DNA of 64,000 nucleotides from Bacillus pumilus (lineage in GTDB: Bacteria > Bacillota > Bacilli > Bacillales > Bacillaceae): positions 868,001 through 932,000 of the forward strand of contig NZ_CP027116.1 of the NCBI RefSeq assembly GCF_003431975.1. Direction: 5' to 3'. Below the pieces are notes generated by a model. It saw only the letters and a program-made list of their open reading frames with translations, did no database searches and was not told the DNA's origin. Position numbers and translations under genes: made by a program. Below, piece by piece: positions 9,258 to 22,846 of the stretch. Within the stretch, counting starts at the first letter, position 1. Every line of letters starts with the position of its first letter.

Positions 9258-10259
9258 TTGTTTGCTTATTGTATGAAGCGGGCAGGAATGCTCATCCCAG
9301 TACTGATCGGAATGACGTTGGTCGTGTTTTCAATTATACGGTTTATTCCAGGGAACCCAGCACAAGTTATCTTAGGACAGCGGGCAACAAAAGAGGCAGT
9401 AGAACAATTAACCATCCAGCTAGGTTTAAATGAGCCGTGGTATGTTCAATACGGACATTACATGCTGGGCCTTTTAAAAGGAGATTTAGGGACTTCGATA
9501 CGAACAGGAGCGGCTATTGCCCAGGAAATGAAGCCTTACTTATTTGCGACGTTAGAATTGACCTTTTTTGCCATGGTGCTGGCGATCGTTGTAGGAGTGA
9601 ATGCCGGAATCATCAGTGCTTGGTTTAAACATTCTTTCTTTGATTATGTCGCGATGTTTATTGCACTCATTGGAGTGTCCATGCCAATTTTCTGGTTAGG
9701 CCTGATGGGACAGTGGCTGTTTTCAATCGAATTAGGTATTTTGCCGACAACGGGCCGTGAAAACGTAAGGAATCCAGTGGAATCGATTACCTATATTCAT
9801 ACGCTGGACACGCTTTTACAAGGCCAGTTTGATCAATTCACTGACAGCATCAAGCATTTGATCTTGCCAAGCACAGCACTTGCCACAATTCCTGCTGCGA
9901 TTATTGCGAGGATTACGAGGGCAAGTATGCTAGAAGTGCTTCATTCAGACTTTATTCGAACAGCAAAAGCAAAAGGGGTACGTTCATTTTTCATCATTTA
10001 TCAGCATGGGCTGAAAAATGCGCTTATTCCGATCTTGACGATTATTGGTCTTCAGACAGGCCTCTTGCTTGGCGGAGCGATTTTAACAGAGACCATCTTT
10101 GCTTGGCCGGGAATTGGTCGGTATATATACGACGCCATCAGCTATCGTGATTACCCAGTCATTCAAACAGGCATTCTCGTCGTTGCGCTCATATTTGTCC
10201 TGATCAATTTCATTGTGGACATCTTGTATGCGGTCATTGATCCAAGGATTAAGTATTAG
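9258..10259 (+). CDS. Peptide ABC importer permease, OppB/DppB type
   Basis: First transmembrane subunit of the importer, 333 residues with about six membrane helices. The BPD_transp_1 coupling (EAA) loop is visible as DFIRTAKAKGV at about residue 230. The start is TTG at 9258 with GGCGGTGA 7 bases upstream; the ATG at 9273 is an alternative without a ribosome site at proper distance. It lies 60 bp after the lipoprotein gene and 17 bp before the second permease, within the same operon. Confidence 0.88.
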   Translation: MFAYCMKRAGMLIPVLIGMTLVVFSIIRFIPGNPAQVILGQRATKEAVEQLTIQLGLNEPWYVQYGHYMLGLLKGDLGTSIRTGAAIAQEMKPYLFATLELTFFAMVLAIVVGVNAGIISAWFKHSFFDYVAMFIALIGVSMPIFWLGLMGQWLFSIELGILPTTGRENVRNPVESITYIHTLDTLLQGQFDQFTDSIKHLILPSTALATIPAAIIARITRASMLEVLHSDFIRTAKAKGVRSFFIIYQHGLKNALIPILTIIGLQTGLLLGGAILTETIFAWPGIGRYIYDAISYRDYPVIQTGILVVALIFVLINFIVDILYAVIDPRIKY

Positions 10260-10276
10260 GGAAGGAGAGTGACAAC

Positions 10277-11173
10277 ATGGAAGCGCAAAAAGAGCTTGAA
10301 CCACCTCAACCAAAAGAAGAACGCTCTCAATCATTGATTCTCGAATCGATGAAGCAGTTCTTTCAGCACAAGCTAGCGGTCATTGGCAGTGTGATTGTCT
10401 TTTTATTTCTCATTCTAGCGATATTCGCACCGCTCATTGCTCCCTTTGGAATCAATGAACAATCTCTCGGTGAGCGATTTAGTGCCCCTTCAGCTGCGCA
10501 CTGGTTTGGTACGGATGATTTCGGCAGAGATATATTTTCAAGAGTTGTGCATGGTGCGCGGATTTCCTTATGGGTCGGTTTCTTCTCAGTTCTCGGGTCT
10601 GTCATTTTAGGCACACTGCTTGGATTGATAGCAGGCTATGGGGGAAGAGTGCTAGATGCTGTGATCTCAAGATTGTTTGATATTTTACTTGCTTTTCCTA
10701 GCATTCTACTGGCGATTGCGATCGTCTCCATCTTAGGTCCCTCCTTACAAAATGCCCTTATTGCCATTGCGATTATTAATGTCCCAACCTTCGGACGACT
10801 CGTTCGTTCAAAGGTGCTGAGTATTAAACAAGAAGAATACGTGCTGGCAGCAAAGGCGGTTGGGATGTCTCACCGCCGCATCGTGCTGCGACATATCCTG
10901 CCAAATAGTATGGTGCCGGTCATCGTACAGGCGACGCTTGCGATCGGAACTGCGATTATCGAGGCAGCCGCTTTAGGCTTTTTAGGATTGGGGGCACAGG
11001 CACCAAGCCCAGAGTGGGGGAAAATGCTCGCCGATGCGAGACCCTATCTCGTTCAAGCCCCTTGGACATTAATTTTCCCAGGCGTAGCGATCATGCTGAC
11101 AGTTTTAGGTTTTAACCTGATGGGAGATGGATTACGAGACACACTAGATCCTAAAATGAAGAAAATAAAATAA
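10277..11173 (+). CDS. Peptide ABC importer permease, OppC/DppC type
   Basis: Second permease subunit, 298 residues. The hydrophilic N-terminus and first helix belong to the OppC_N domain. They are followed by a large outside loop with WFGTDDFGRDIFSRV, typical of the family, then the BPD_transp_1 core with the EAA loop (EEYVLAAKAVGM). The ATG is preceded by GGAAGGAGAG. It is the last gene of the importer operon; its stop is immediately followed by a hairpin that starts a duplicated, highly structured intergenic region. Confidence 0.88.
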   Translation: MEAQKELEPPQPKEERSQSLILESMKQFFQHKLAVIGSVIVFLFLILAIFAPLIAPFGINEQSLGERFSAPSAAHWFGTDDFGRDIFSRVVHGARISLWVGFFSVLGSVILGTLLGLIAGYGGRVLDAVISRLFDILLAFPSILLAIAIVSILGPSLQNALIAIAIINVPTFGRLVRSKVLSIKQEEYVLAAKAVGMSHRRIVLRHILPNSMVPVIVQATLAIGTAIIEAAALGFLGLGAQAPSPEWGKMLADARPYLVQAPWTLIFPGVAIMLTVLGFNLMGDGLRDTLDPKMKKIK

Positions 11174-11195
11174 GACCAATTCTAGGAATTGGTCT
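11173..11195 (+). terminator. First copy of duplicated hairpin after the peptide importer operon
   Basis: AGACCAATTC and its complement form a perfect 10-bp stem around TAG. No T-run follows directly, unlike the second copy about 200 bp downstream. Confidence 0.6.
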
Positions 11196-11372
11196 CAGCG
11201 TGTAGACAAACCCTCGCATTCTTTGTCAGGTCTGCGCGCTGGTGCTCACGAATGTTCAATTCGCTCCGCGCCAGTGCTCGCCCTTCCTAGACTTCAAAGG
11301 TTTTCTATCACGCTGAAAAGAAGACAAAGGGCTAAAATAAAGATCATTTTAGCCCTTTGTCAACAACCTGAA
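11196..11372. repeat. Structured palindromic insert between two copies of a terminator hairpin
   Basis: This 177-bp segment is more GC-rich than its flanks. It contains an outer CAGCGTG / CACGCTG pair (11196-11202, 11309-11315), a GACAAA / TTTGTC pair and an imperfect stem around GCTGGTGCTCACGAAT / ATTCGCTCCGCGCCAG. It also has a perfect 16-bp stem at 11323-11338 / 11346-11361. It carries no credible gene and resembles a palindromic repeat unit inserted into, or duplicated with, the terminator. Confidence 0.5.
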
Positions 11373-11398
11373 ACCAATTCTAGGAATTGGTCTTTTCT
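11373..11398. terminator. Second copy of the duplicated hairpin, convergent terminator
   Basis: The 21-bp sequence of 11175-11195 is repeated exactly at 11373-11393 and here runs into a T-rich tail. It lies just before the 3' end of ygaE and can serve both converging units. Confidence 0.8.
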
Positions 11399-11400
11399 GT

Positions 11401-12474
11401 TTATGCTTCTTTTTCTTCTGTCTCAATTTCACTGTCTTTTGGGTGATACGTCTGGAAGCTTGTAATCAATGTATCTAAATGCTCTAGTTCATCACGATAT
11501 TCGATAATGCTAGACATGACATTCAGCATATTGTAATCAAGCAAGTCGTTTTCTTGGTTTTGCTGATGCTGAATAAATGATTTCGTTAACGTTTCAAGGC
11601 GAAGAGAGCATTCGTTTTGAAATTCATCGTCCTGCGGTTTCATTTTTCCAACAAACTTCATCAAGGTACGCTCATGCCAATACAGTAAATAATCGATCTC
11701 ATCCGTTAAGCTTTCCTGGAAATGCTCTGGCATCAAATGAATTTCATTTTCTAATTTATGAAGCTTTTTCAGCAAGTACAGTGCTCGATTAGACGTCATG
11801 ATTGCCTGTCTGAATAAAACAAGCTTTCTAGATTTAACATAAGTTGTTTTCTTTAAATAGCTTCGTTCTTCTTTGTATAACAAGTAAATGTGATCTAATT
11901 TGATCATGCGTTCTTTTATTTGATCGATGTCATCCTTTAAAGTGGAATGATCAGTAGACTGTCTGGAGCTCAGACGGATCCATTTTAAAATCTCCTCCGT
12001 ATTTTCCATAATGTGATGAACAAGCTTTGTTTCATACTTTGGCGGCAGGAAGATTAAATTCACTAAAAATGAAGAAAGTACTCCTAACACCACAGTTGCT
12101 GTTCGAATTAAGGCAAAGGAAAGGAAATGATCCCCTGCACTTTCTAAAATCGCAATGACGGTTACAAGTGCAATTGGAATCGTGTGTTCAATCTTCAGCT
12201 TTAAATTAATGGCGATAACCATGACGGCGGTTAAACCGATAATGACTGGTCCTGTGCCAAAAAGCAGACCGAACGTAATAGCAAGTGCTGCTCCAATAAT
12301 ATTGGCTTGCACTTGATCAATAATCGTTAAAAAAGATCGGTAAATAGATGGCTGGATAGCGAATACAGCTGCAATCCCCGCAAAGACGGGTGTTGGCAAC
12401 CCAAGCCATGTTGCCAGGTAAAGCGCGAGTACAATGGCAATACCAGTTTTTAAAATACGGGCTCCAAGTTTCAT
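11401..12474 (-). CDS. ygaE: Integral membrane protein YgaE (aromatic acid exporter family type)
   Basis: A 357-residue membrane protein. The N-terminal half (about residues 1-140) has several hydrophobic helices of the ArAE_1 / aromatic acid exporter family. The C-terminal half is charged and helical, and cytoplasmic in the family. The start at 12474 (MKLGARILKTGIAIV) matches the B. subtilis protein N-terminus; the longer reading frame to 12519 adds 15 residues with no better ribosome site. The spacer to gsaB is about 200 bp. Transport substrate is unknown. Position next to gsaB is as in B. subtilis. Confidence 0.82.
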   Translation of the reverse strand: MKLGARILKTGIAIVLALYLATWLGLPTPVFAGIAAVFAIQPSIYRSFLTIIDQVQANIIGAALAITFGLLFGTGPVIIGLTAVMVIAINLKLKIEHTIPIALVTVIAILESAGDHFLSFALIRTATVVLGVLSSFLVNLIFLPPKYETKLVHHIMENTEEILKWIRLSSRQSTDHSTLKDDIDQIKERMIKLDHIYLLYKEERSYLKKTTYVKSRKLVLFRQAIMTSNRALYLLKKLHKLENEIHLMPEHFQESLTDEIDYLLYWHERTLMKFVGKMKPQDDEFQNECSLRLETLTKSFIQHQQNQENDLLDYNMLNVMSSIIEYRDELEHLDTLITSFQTYHPKDSEIETEEKEA

Positions 12475-12681
12475 TGGTTTTGTCCCTGCATTCCTTTCTT
12501 TTTGATAATAGATGATCACTCGTCATTTATTATAAATATTTTGATGAACAATTAAGTAATATACAGCGGTCTTCCGAAATATTCAAGTGATTTTTGAAAG
12601 TTCATGAAAACATCAAAAGAAGGTATTGAGAAGAAATGTAACAGATTCCCACGCTTTTGACAAACAAGAGCTGGTAAATAA

Positions 12682-12714
12682 AAAAACAGGTGCATTTTTT
12701 TACACCTGTTTTTT
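12682..12714 (-). terminator. Terminator after gsaB
   Basis: AAAAACAGGTG at 12682-12692 pairs with CACCTGTTTTT at 12703-12714. Poly-T/A tracts on both sides allow function for the minus-strand gene. Confidence 0.85.
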
Positions 12715-12721
12715 GACCTTA

Positions 12722-14017
12722 TTATGATTGTTTCAACTGTTCAAACGCATGATCTACTGCTTGTAGCGTCTCAGAAATATCTTTTTCAGTATGTGCGATC
12801 GTTAAGAACCAAGCTTCATATTTAGAAGGAGCGAGGTTAATTCCTTGCGAAAGCATTAATTTGAAGAAGCGGGCGAACATTTCGCCATCCGTATTTTCAG
12901 CTTGCTCATAGTTCACAATGGTTTCTTTTGTGAAATAGACAGTAAGAGCCCCTTTTAAGCGGTTCACTGTAATATCTACTTGATGTTTTTTTGCATGGGC
13001 TAAAATGCCTTCTTCTAACATAGCGCCAAGCTGATCAAGACGCTCGTATACACCGTCTTCTTTTAACACTTCCAAGCATGCAATGCCCGAAAGAATAGAT
13101 GCAGGGTTTCCTGCCATCGTTCCAGCTTGATAGGCTGGCCCAAGAGGAGCGACTTGCTCCATTATTTCTTTTTTACCGCTGTAAGCACCGATCGGAAGTC
13201 CGCCGCCAATGATTTTGCCTAATGCAGTGAGGTCCGGTTTTACTTGAAGCAAGTCCTGTGCTCCTCCGTACATAAAGCGGAACGCTGTAATCACTTCATC
13301 ATAGATCACCAGTGCGCCCTTTTCATGAGTGAGGTCATTGACCTGCTGCAAGAAACCGTCCTTAGGCTCCACGATGCCGAAGTTACCGACAATTGGCTCC
13401 ACAAGGACTGCGGCGACTTCATCGCCCCATCGATCTAATGCTTCTTTGTAGCTGTCAATATCATTAAACGGAACGGTGATGACTTCATTGGCGATGCTTT
13501 TTGGTACGCCCGCTGAATCAGGTGTTCCTAATGTAGAAGGACCAGAGCCAGCTGCCACAAGTACAAGATCAGAGTGCCCGTGATAGCATCCAGCAAACTT
13601 AATGATCTTTGTTCTGCCTGTATATGCGCGCGCGACACGAATCGTTGTCATCACTGCTTCTGTACCTGAATTAACAAAGCGGACCTTGTCCAAAGCAGGC
13701 ATGGCTTCCTTCAGCATTTTAGCAAAAGTGACTTCATGCTTCGTTGGCGTTCCGTAAAGAACTCCTGATTCAGCCGCTTTCGTAATGGCTTTTGTAATAT
13801 GCGGGTGGGCATGTCCTGTAATAATAGGACCGTATGCTGCCAGGAAATCGATATAGCGGTTTCCATCAACATCCCAGAAATAAGCGCCTTCTCCTCTTTC
13901 CATAGCAACGGGTGAACCGCCGCCTACTGCCTTATATGAACGAGACGGGCTGTTGACACCTCCAACAATATGCTCCAGCGCCTCTTGATGTAATGTTTCT
14001 GATTCTGTGAATTTCAT
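12722..14017 (-). CDS. gsaB: Glutamate-1-semialdehyde 2,1-aminomutase 2 (GsaB)
   Basis: PLP-dependent class III aminotransferase-fold enzyme that makes 5-aminolevulinate for heme synthesis. It is 431 residues with the PLP lysine in [28 protein letters not shown] for cofactor contacts, and [19 protein letters not shown] for phosphate binding. It is the second paralog in Bacillus besides HemL; synteny with ygaE and bcp identifies it as gsaB rather than hemL. The ATG is preceded by GGAGG. It is transcribed away from bcp. Confidence 0.92.
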   Translation of the reverse strand: MKFTESETLHQEALEHIVGGVNSPSRSYKAVGGGSPVAMERGEGAYFWDVDGNRYIDFLAAYGPIITGHAHPHITKAITKAAESGVLYGTPTKHEVTFAKMLKEAMPALDKVRFVNSGTEAVMTTIRVARAYTGRTKIIKFAGCYHGHSDLVLVAAGSGPSTLGTPDSAGVPKSIANEVITVPFNDIDSYKEALDRWGDEVAAVLVEPIVGNFGIVEPKDGFLQQVNDLTHEKGALVIYDEVITAFRFMYGGAQDLLQVKPDLTALGKIIGGGLPIGAYSGKKEIMEQVAPLGPAYQAGTMAGNPASILSGIACLEVLKEDGVYERLDQLGAMLEEGILAHAKKHQVDITVNRLKGALTVYFTKETIVNYEQAENTDGEMFARFFKLMLSQGINLAPSKYEAWFLTIAHTEKDISETLQAVDHAFEQLKQS

Positions 14018-14146
14018 AAATAGCCTCCTATCTCAACGTATCACGTCGTCTATCATTATTTTAACATGCCAATGCAAGCGTCCTTAGTTGAATATCCTCT
14101 CAAAATTGGATAGGCTATTTAAAAAATAGGTTGGAGGGATTGTGTG

Positions 14147-14614
14147 ATGACAATCGAAGTAGGTCAGCAAGTACCTGAAATCGAATTAACCGGTGACAAC
14201 GGGGAGAAAGTAAAGCTTTCTGACTTTAAAGGAAAGCATATTGTCCTTTATTTCTATCCAAAAGATATGACACCAGGCTGTACAACAGAAGCATGTGATT
14301 TCCGCGATCGCCATCAAAGCTTTGCAGAATTAGATGCTGTCATTATCGGCGTAAGCCCAGACAGTCAGGACAAGCACCAAAAGTTTAAAGAAAAACATGA
14401 TTTACCGTTCTTGCTGCTTGTAGATGATGAACAGAAATTGTCTGAAGCCTTTGGAGTATGGAAACTGAAGAAGAACTTTGGCAAAGAATACATGGGCATC
14501 GAACGATCAACGTTTCTTATTAATAAAGAGGGAACGCTTGTGAAAGAATGGCGAAAAGTCAAGGTGAAAGACCATGTAGAGGAAGCGCTTGAGGAATTGA
14601 AAGCTCAAGCTTAA
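14147..14614 (+). CDS. bcp: Thioredoxin-dependent thiol peroxidase Bcp (YgaF)
   Basis: Peroxiredoxin of the Bcp/PrxQ class reducing hydroperoxides at the expense of thioredoxin. The 155-residue protein has the TPGCTTEACDF motif, with the peroxidatic and resolving cysteines five residues apart, and LYFYPKDMTPG upstream. ATG at 14147 is preferred over the in-frame GTG at 14144, since GGAGGGA (14133-14139) is 7 bases away. It lies upstream of perR, as in B. subtilis, consistent with a peroxide-defence neighbourhood. It has its own terminator, so it is probably transcribed separately from perR. Confidence 0.93.
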   Translation: MTIEVGQQVPEIELTGDNGEKVKLSDFKGKHIVLYFYPKDMTPGCTTEACDFRDRHQSFAELDAVIIGVSPDSQDKHQKFKEKHDLPFLLLVDDEQKLSEAFGVWKLKKNFGKEYMGIERSTFLINKEGTLVKEWRKVKVKDHVEEALEELKAQA

Positions 14615-14629
14615 TATCATCATAGGATA

Positions 14630-14656
14630 AGATCGGCAGACATGCCGGTCTTTTTT
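14630..14656 (+). terminator. Terminator after bcp
   Basis: AGATCGGCA / TGCCGGTCT stem (one G-U) with a 4-base loop and six T. Confidence 0.9.
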
Positions 14657-14689
14657 GTAAAGAAGAATAGGTAAAAAAGAGGATTGTAA

Positions 14690-14719
14690 TTGACAAAGAT
14701 TCGGCTCTGGGGGTACACT
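14690..14719 (+). promoter_or_regulatory. perR promoter (sigma-A)
   Basis: TTGACA at 14690-14695, an 18-base spacer and TACACT at 14714-14719. It lies about 50 bp upstream of perR and is overlapped at its start site by a PerR-box-like palindrome. Confidence 0.7.
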
Positions 14720-14721
14720 AT

Positions 14722-14736
14722 TTATAAAGATTATAA
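14722..14736. promoter_or_regulatory. Probable PerR box (autoregulation)
   Basis: TTATAAAGATTATAA matches 13 of 15 positions of the PerR box TTATAATTATTATAA. It is placed immediately after the -10 of the perR promoter, as expected for autorepression. Confidence 0.75.
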
Positions 14737-14771
14737 TATAAGAATATTTTTGAAGAGAGGTGCATGATGAA

Positions 14772-15209
14772 ATGGCTGCTCACGAACTAAAAGACGCTTT
14801 AGATGCTTTAAAAGAAACCGGTGTTCGAATTACTCCGCAGCGCCATGCCATCTTGGAGTTTCTCGTAAATTCTATGACCCACCCAACCGCGGACGATATA
14901 TATAAAGCACTTGAAGGGAAATTTCCAAACATGAGTGTCGCAACGGTTTACAACAATTTACGAGTCTTCCGGGAATCTGGATTAGTAAAGGAATTAACGT
15001 ACGGTGATTCCTCAAGCCGATTTGATTTTGCGACATCTGACCATTACCATGCGATCTGTGAAAACTGCGGTAAAATTGTGGACTTTCATTATCCTGGCCT
15101 TGATGAAGTTGAACAGCTTGCATCACATGTGACGGGCTTTAAAGTGAGTCATCATCGCTTGGAGATCTATGGAACTTGTCAAGAATGTGCGAAAAAAGAA
15201 AATCATTAA
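14772..15209 (+). CDS. perR: Peroxide-stress repressor PerR (Fur family)
   Basis: Metal-dependent repressor sensing hydrogen peroxide by histidine oxidation. It is 145 residues from MAAHELKD, matching the B. subtilis start. The winged-helix DNA-binding region spans about residues 1-80, with the recognition helix in [12 protein letters not shown]. Regulatory metal ligands are visible in the HPTADD and [11 protein letters not shown] segments. The structural zinc site is CENC and CQEC. An in-frame GTG at 14760 exists, but family alignment favours 14772. A PerR-box-like operator sits on its promoter. Confidence 0.95.
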   Translation: MAAHELKDALDALKETGVRITPQRHAILEFLVNSMTHPTADDIYKALEGKFPNMSVATVYNNLRVFRESGLVKELTYGDSSSRFDFATSDHYHAICENCGKIVDFHYPGLDEVEQLASHVTGFKVSHHRLEIYGTCQECAKKENH

Positions 15210-15214
15210 TGAAA

Positions 15215-15246
15215 AAGCTGACCTGTTAAATGGTCAGCTTATTTTT
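15215..15246. terminator. Terminator shared by perR and ygzB
   Basis: A 9-bp perfect stem AAGCTGACC / GGTCAGCTT is followed by T residues on the plus strand and A residues before it; convergent genes end on both sides. Confidence 0.85.
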
Positions 15247-15592
15247 ATGACTTTTTTCGATTGTAGGATTCATCAAACTCTTTACCTTCTAATGATGGAT
15301 CAAGTGTAAGCGGCTCTCTGCAATGCATGCACATGTCCACCCGCCCAAGCACTTTTGTTTCCTTCTGACAGCCTGGACAAACGACACGCACCGCTTTCGT
15401 AGAAAGCATACCGATCCAAAAGTAAACCGCTGTACTCAATCCGATCGATAAGACGCCGAGCAGCATAAAGAAAGTCGACAGCCAGATCGATTCCTTAAAG
15501 AACACACCAATATACATGATTAGAAAGCCAACAAAAACCAAACTCAGTGCAAATGTTCTGATTTTATTAATCTTACTGGAGTATTTCGCCAT
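15245..15592 (-). CDS. ygzB: UPF0295 membrane protein YgzB
   Basis: A 115-residue protein with two membrane helices (about 12-33 and 42-62) followed by a small zinc-ribbon-like cytoplasmic tail, C-x2-C ... C-x2-C (CPGCQKE and CMHCREP). This layout and its place after perR identify the UPF0295 family. No biochemical role is established. The start ATG has a purine-rich site (GGGGG) upstream on the minus strand. Confidence 0.85.
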   Translation of the reverse strand: MAKYSSKINKIRTFALSLVFVGFLIMYIGVFFKESIWLSTFFMLLGVLSIGLSTAVYFWIGMLSTKAVRVVCPGCQKETKVLGRVDMCMHCREPLTLDPSLEGKEFDESYNRKKS

Positions 15593-15781
15593 CCCTAGTC
15601 CCCCTTATCTCCAATATAGCACATTTTACCTTTCTGTTTGAATTAGTTATAGAGTTTTGTGAATAAATTGCTTATAATGATTCAATGATCTTTTTTCTTG
15701 AATTGAAGGAATTTTGATTCTATGAGGAGAAATACATAGCATTAGAGAAGAACTTTACACCCGAGTATTGGAGGAATCACT

Positions 15782-16660
15782 ATGGAAAATCTTCTCCGTC
15801 CTATTTATCAAGAGAGAGCAAGCCATCCAGACACATTAGCTGTGATTATAGTAGAAAGAAGACACAAAGTATCTTCTGAGACGGATAACTTTGATGCAGC
15901 ACTCCTTGTCATTGTAAAGGAAGCGGAAGAGCCGTTATTTATTAAGCACTATGAATCCGATCTTCAAACAGCTTCTTTAAATGTTGTCACAGATGAACAG
16001 CTGAAGGAATGGATTACCCTAGGCACTAACCGCCGAATCATTGATTGGATTTTGAATGGGAAAGTCCTATTTGATCGGAATGAATATATTTTCAACTTGA
16101 TTGATGAACTGAGTACATTCCCGTTTTCAGACCGTAAACTTAAAATCGGTTTAGAATACGGTAAGCTCATTCGTAGATATATAGAAGGAAAAGCATTTTT
16201 TGAGTCAAATCAATTCCTTGATGCATATAATTCCATTGTGCATGCTCTGCATCACCTGGCACGTATTGAAGTGATTGATAAAGGCTTCCATCCAGAAGTG
16301 ACGGTTTGGAACCAGGTGCGTCATATGGAGCCGGAAGTATATAAACTTTATTCAGAACTCATTGAAAGTCACGAAAGTCTGCATAAGCGATTAGAACTCT
16401 TATTTTTAGCAAATGATTTTTTGATCCATTCAAAAGCAGAAATTGGTGCCGCTCATTTACGTCATGTCATGGAACAGCAAGATATATGGCTTTTTGGCGA
16501 GCTACTTGCGCATCCTGATCTCAAGCACTTCACGCCTGACCTTAGCGTCATGATTGATTTCTTTGTGGAAAAAGGCATTGTCCAAGTAGAGCCGATCGAG
16601 ACAAAGGGGCAAAAAATCTATCATCGAGGATATTTTGTGAAAAAAGATATTGACGCATGA
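15782..16660 (+). CDS. ygxA: Nucleotidyltransferase-like protein YgxA
   Basis: A 292-residue soluble protein found directly upstream of a ribosomal RNA operon, exactly as ygxA sits before rrnD in B. subtilis. The N-terminal region resembles the nucleotidyltransferase fold (YgxA domain), followed by a helical domain (about 120-215) and a winged-helix-like C-terminus. I see no complete GSxxxxDxD catalytic signature, so enzymatic activity is uncertain. ATTGGAGG precedes the ATG. It is about 270 bp before the 16S gene. Confidence 0.82.
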   Translation: MENLLRPIYQERASHPDTLAVIIVERRHKVSSETDNFDAALLVIVKEAEEPLFIKHYESDLQTASLNVVTDEQLKEWITLGTNRRIIDWILNGKVLFDRNEYIFNLIDELSTFPFSDRKLKIGLEYGKLIRRYIEGKAFFESNQFLDAYNSIVHALHHLARIEVIDKGFHPEVTVWNQVRHMEPEVYKLYSELIESHESLHKRLELLFLANDFLIHSKAEIGAAHLRHVMEQQDIWLFGELLAHPDLKHFTPDLSVMIDFFVEKGIVQVEPIETKGQKIYHRGYFVKKDIDA

Positions 16661-16749
16661 ATATTATGATGGTATATTATTAAACGTCGCTAACGAGCAA
16701 CCAAGTTGCTTTGAAAGAAAAGCTGACAAAAAGAAATTCCAAAAAACAC

Positions 16750-16779
16750 TTGACGCACACGGTGCTCAAATGTTATATT
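16750..16779 (+). promoter_or_regulatory. rRNA operon promoter
   Basis: TTGACG at 16750-16755 and TATATT at 16774-16779 (18-base spacer, or TTATAT with 17) lie about 180 bp before the 16S gene. A second upstream promoter is usual in B. subtilis rrn operons, but I could not locate one confidently. Confidence 0.65.
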
Positions 16780-16809
16780 GAGAAAGTCGCTTCTGAGCGA
16801 TAACGAAGA

Positions 16810-16824
16810 TGATCTTTGAAAACT
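16810..16824 (+). promoter_or_regulatory. boxA antitermination element in the rrn leader
   Basis: TGATCTTTGAAAACT matches the Bacillus rrn leader boxA segment. A near-identical copy occurs in the 16S-23S spacer. Confidence 0.6.
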
Positions 16825-16933
16825 AAACAAGACAAAACGTACCTGTTAATTCGAGTTTTTATAAAAAAATCCTATGATACATCATAGGTAGTCAGTCAAA
16901 CGCTGACGAAAAACAAAACTTCGGTTTTGTACT

Positions 16934-21593
<4,660 letters not shown>

Positions 21594-21657
21594 TTTATTC
21601 TAATGTGAAGCATGAACATTGTTATCTAGTTTTGAGAGAACATTTTTAAAATATCTC

Positions 21658-21685
21658 TTGATTTATTTTCAATACATAGTATAAT
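21658..21685 (+). promoter_or_regulatory. Possible internal promoter between 23S and 5S
   Basis: TTGATT at 21658-21663, a 16-base spacer and TATAAT at 21680-21685. It would start transcription just before the 5S gene and the tRNA array. Confidence 0.4.
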
Positions 21686-21703
21686 ATCTTTTGTCACTAA
21701 ATT

Positions 21704-21820
<117 letters not shown>

Positions 21821-21829
21821 TTTCTTCAT

Positions 21830-21904
21830 TCCGCAGTAGCTCAGTGGTAGAGCTATCGGCTGTTAACCGATCGGTCGTAGGTTCGAATCCTACCTGCGGA
21901 GCCA
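21830..21904 (+). tRNA. tRNA-Asn (GTT)
   Basis: Cloverleaf with acceptor TCCGCAG/CTGCGGA, anticodon GTT, T-loop GGTTCGAATCC and encoded CCA. First of 16 tRNAs. Confidence 0.97.
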
Positions 21905-21908
21905 ATTT

Positions 21909-21999
21909 GGAGAGCTGTCCGAGTGGCCGAAGGAGCACGATTGGAAATCGTGTAGGCGGTAACCCCGTCTCAAGGGTTCGAATCCCTTGCTCTCCGCCA
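21909..21999 (+). tRNA. tRNA-Ser (GGA)
   Basis: A 91-nt class II tRNA with a long variable arm, acceptor GGAGAGC/GCTCTCC, anticodon GGA and encoded CCA. Confidence 0.97.
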
Positions 22000-22016
22000 C
22001 AATTTACATATTAAAG

Positions 22017-22091
22017 GGCCCGTTGGTCAAGCGGTTAAGACACCGCCCTTTCACGGCGGTAACACGGGTTCGAATCCCGTACGGGTCACCA
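22017..22091 (+). tRNA. tRNA-Glu (TTC)
   Basis: Acceptor GGCCCGT/ACGGGTC (one G-U), anticodon TTC, encoded CCA. Confidence 0.97.
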
Positions 22092-22122
22092 TTTTATAGA
22101 ATATATACCAGTGTTTTTATTC

Positions 22123-22198
22123 GGAGGATTAGCTCAGCTGGGAGAGCATCTGCCTTACAAGCAGAGGGTCGGCGGTTCGAGCCCGTCATCCTCCACCA
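22123..22198 (+). tRNA. tRNA-Val (TAC)
   Basis: Acceptor GGAGGAT/ATCCTCC, anticodon TAC, encoded CCA. Confidence 0.97.
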
Positions 22199-22213
22199 TA
22201 TCTTTTATATCGT

Positions 22214-22291
<78 letters not shown>

Positions 22292-22294
22292 AAT

Positions 22295-22371
22295 GGTCCG
22301 GTAGTTCAGTTGGTTAGAATGCCTGCCTGTCACGCAGGAGGTCGCGGGTTCGAGTCCCGTCCGGACCGCCA
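22295..22371 (+). tRNA. tRNA-Asp (GTC)
   Basis: Acceptor GGTCCGG/CCGGACC, anticodon GTC, encoded CCA. Confidence 0.97.
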
Positions 22372-22389
22372 TTTTTAAAATAAATACTT

Positions 22390-22465
<76 letters not shown>

Positions 22466-22471
22466 CTATTT

Positions 22472-22544
<73 letters not shown>

Positions 22545-22559
22545 CTGTTTTTCAAATGT

Positions 22560-22644
22560 GGAGGGGTAGCGAAGTGGCTAAACGCGGCGGACTGTAAATC
22601 CGCTCCCTCCGGGTTCGGCGGTTCGAATCCGTCCCCCTCCACCA
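22560..22644 (+). tRNA. tRNA-Tyr (GTA)
   Basis: An 85-nt class II tRNA with a variable arm (CTCCCTCCGG region), anticodon GTA, encoded CCA. Confidence 0.96.
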
Positions 22645-22657
22645 TTTTTATTTTCAT

Positions 22658-22731
22658 AGGGGCATAGTTTAAAGGTAGAACAGAGGTCTCCAAAACCTCC
22701 GGTGTGGGTTCGATTCCTACTGCCCCTGCCA
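22658..22731 (+). tRNA. tRNA-Trp (CCA)
   Basis: Acceptor AGGGGCA/TGCCCCT, anticodon CCA, 3' CCA encoded. Confidence 0.96.
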
Positions 22732-22760
22732 ATTTTCTTAATATGATTCATAACATCTAT

Positions 22761-22837
22761 GGCGGTTGTGGCGAAGTGGTTAACGCACCAGATTGTGGCT
22801 CTGGCACTCGTGGGTTCGATTCCCATCAATCGCCCCA
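22761..22837 (+). tRNA. tRNA-His (GTG)
   Basis: Anticodon GTG. The extra G(-1) at 22761 faces discriminator C, the histidine identity pair. CCA is encoded. Confidence 0.96.
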
Positions 22838-22846
22838 TTTTATTAT

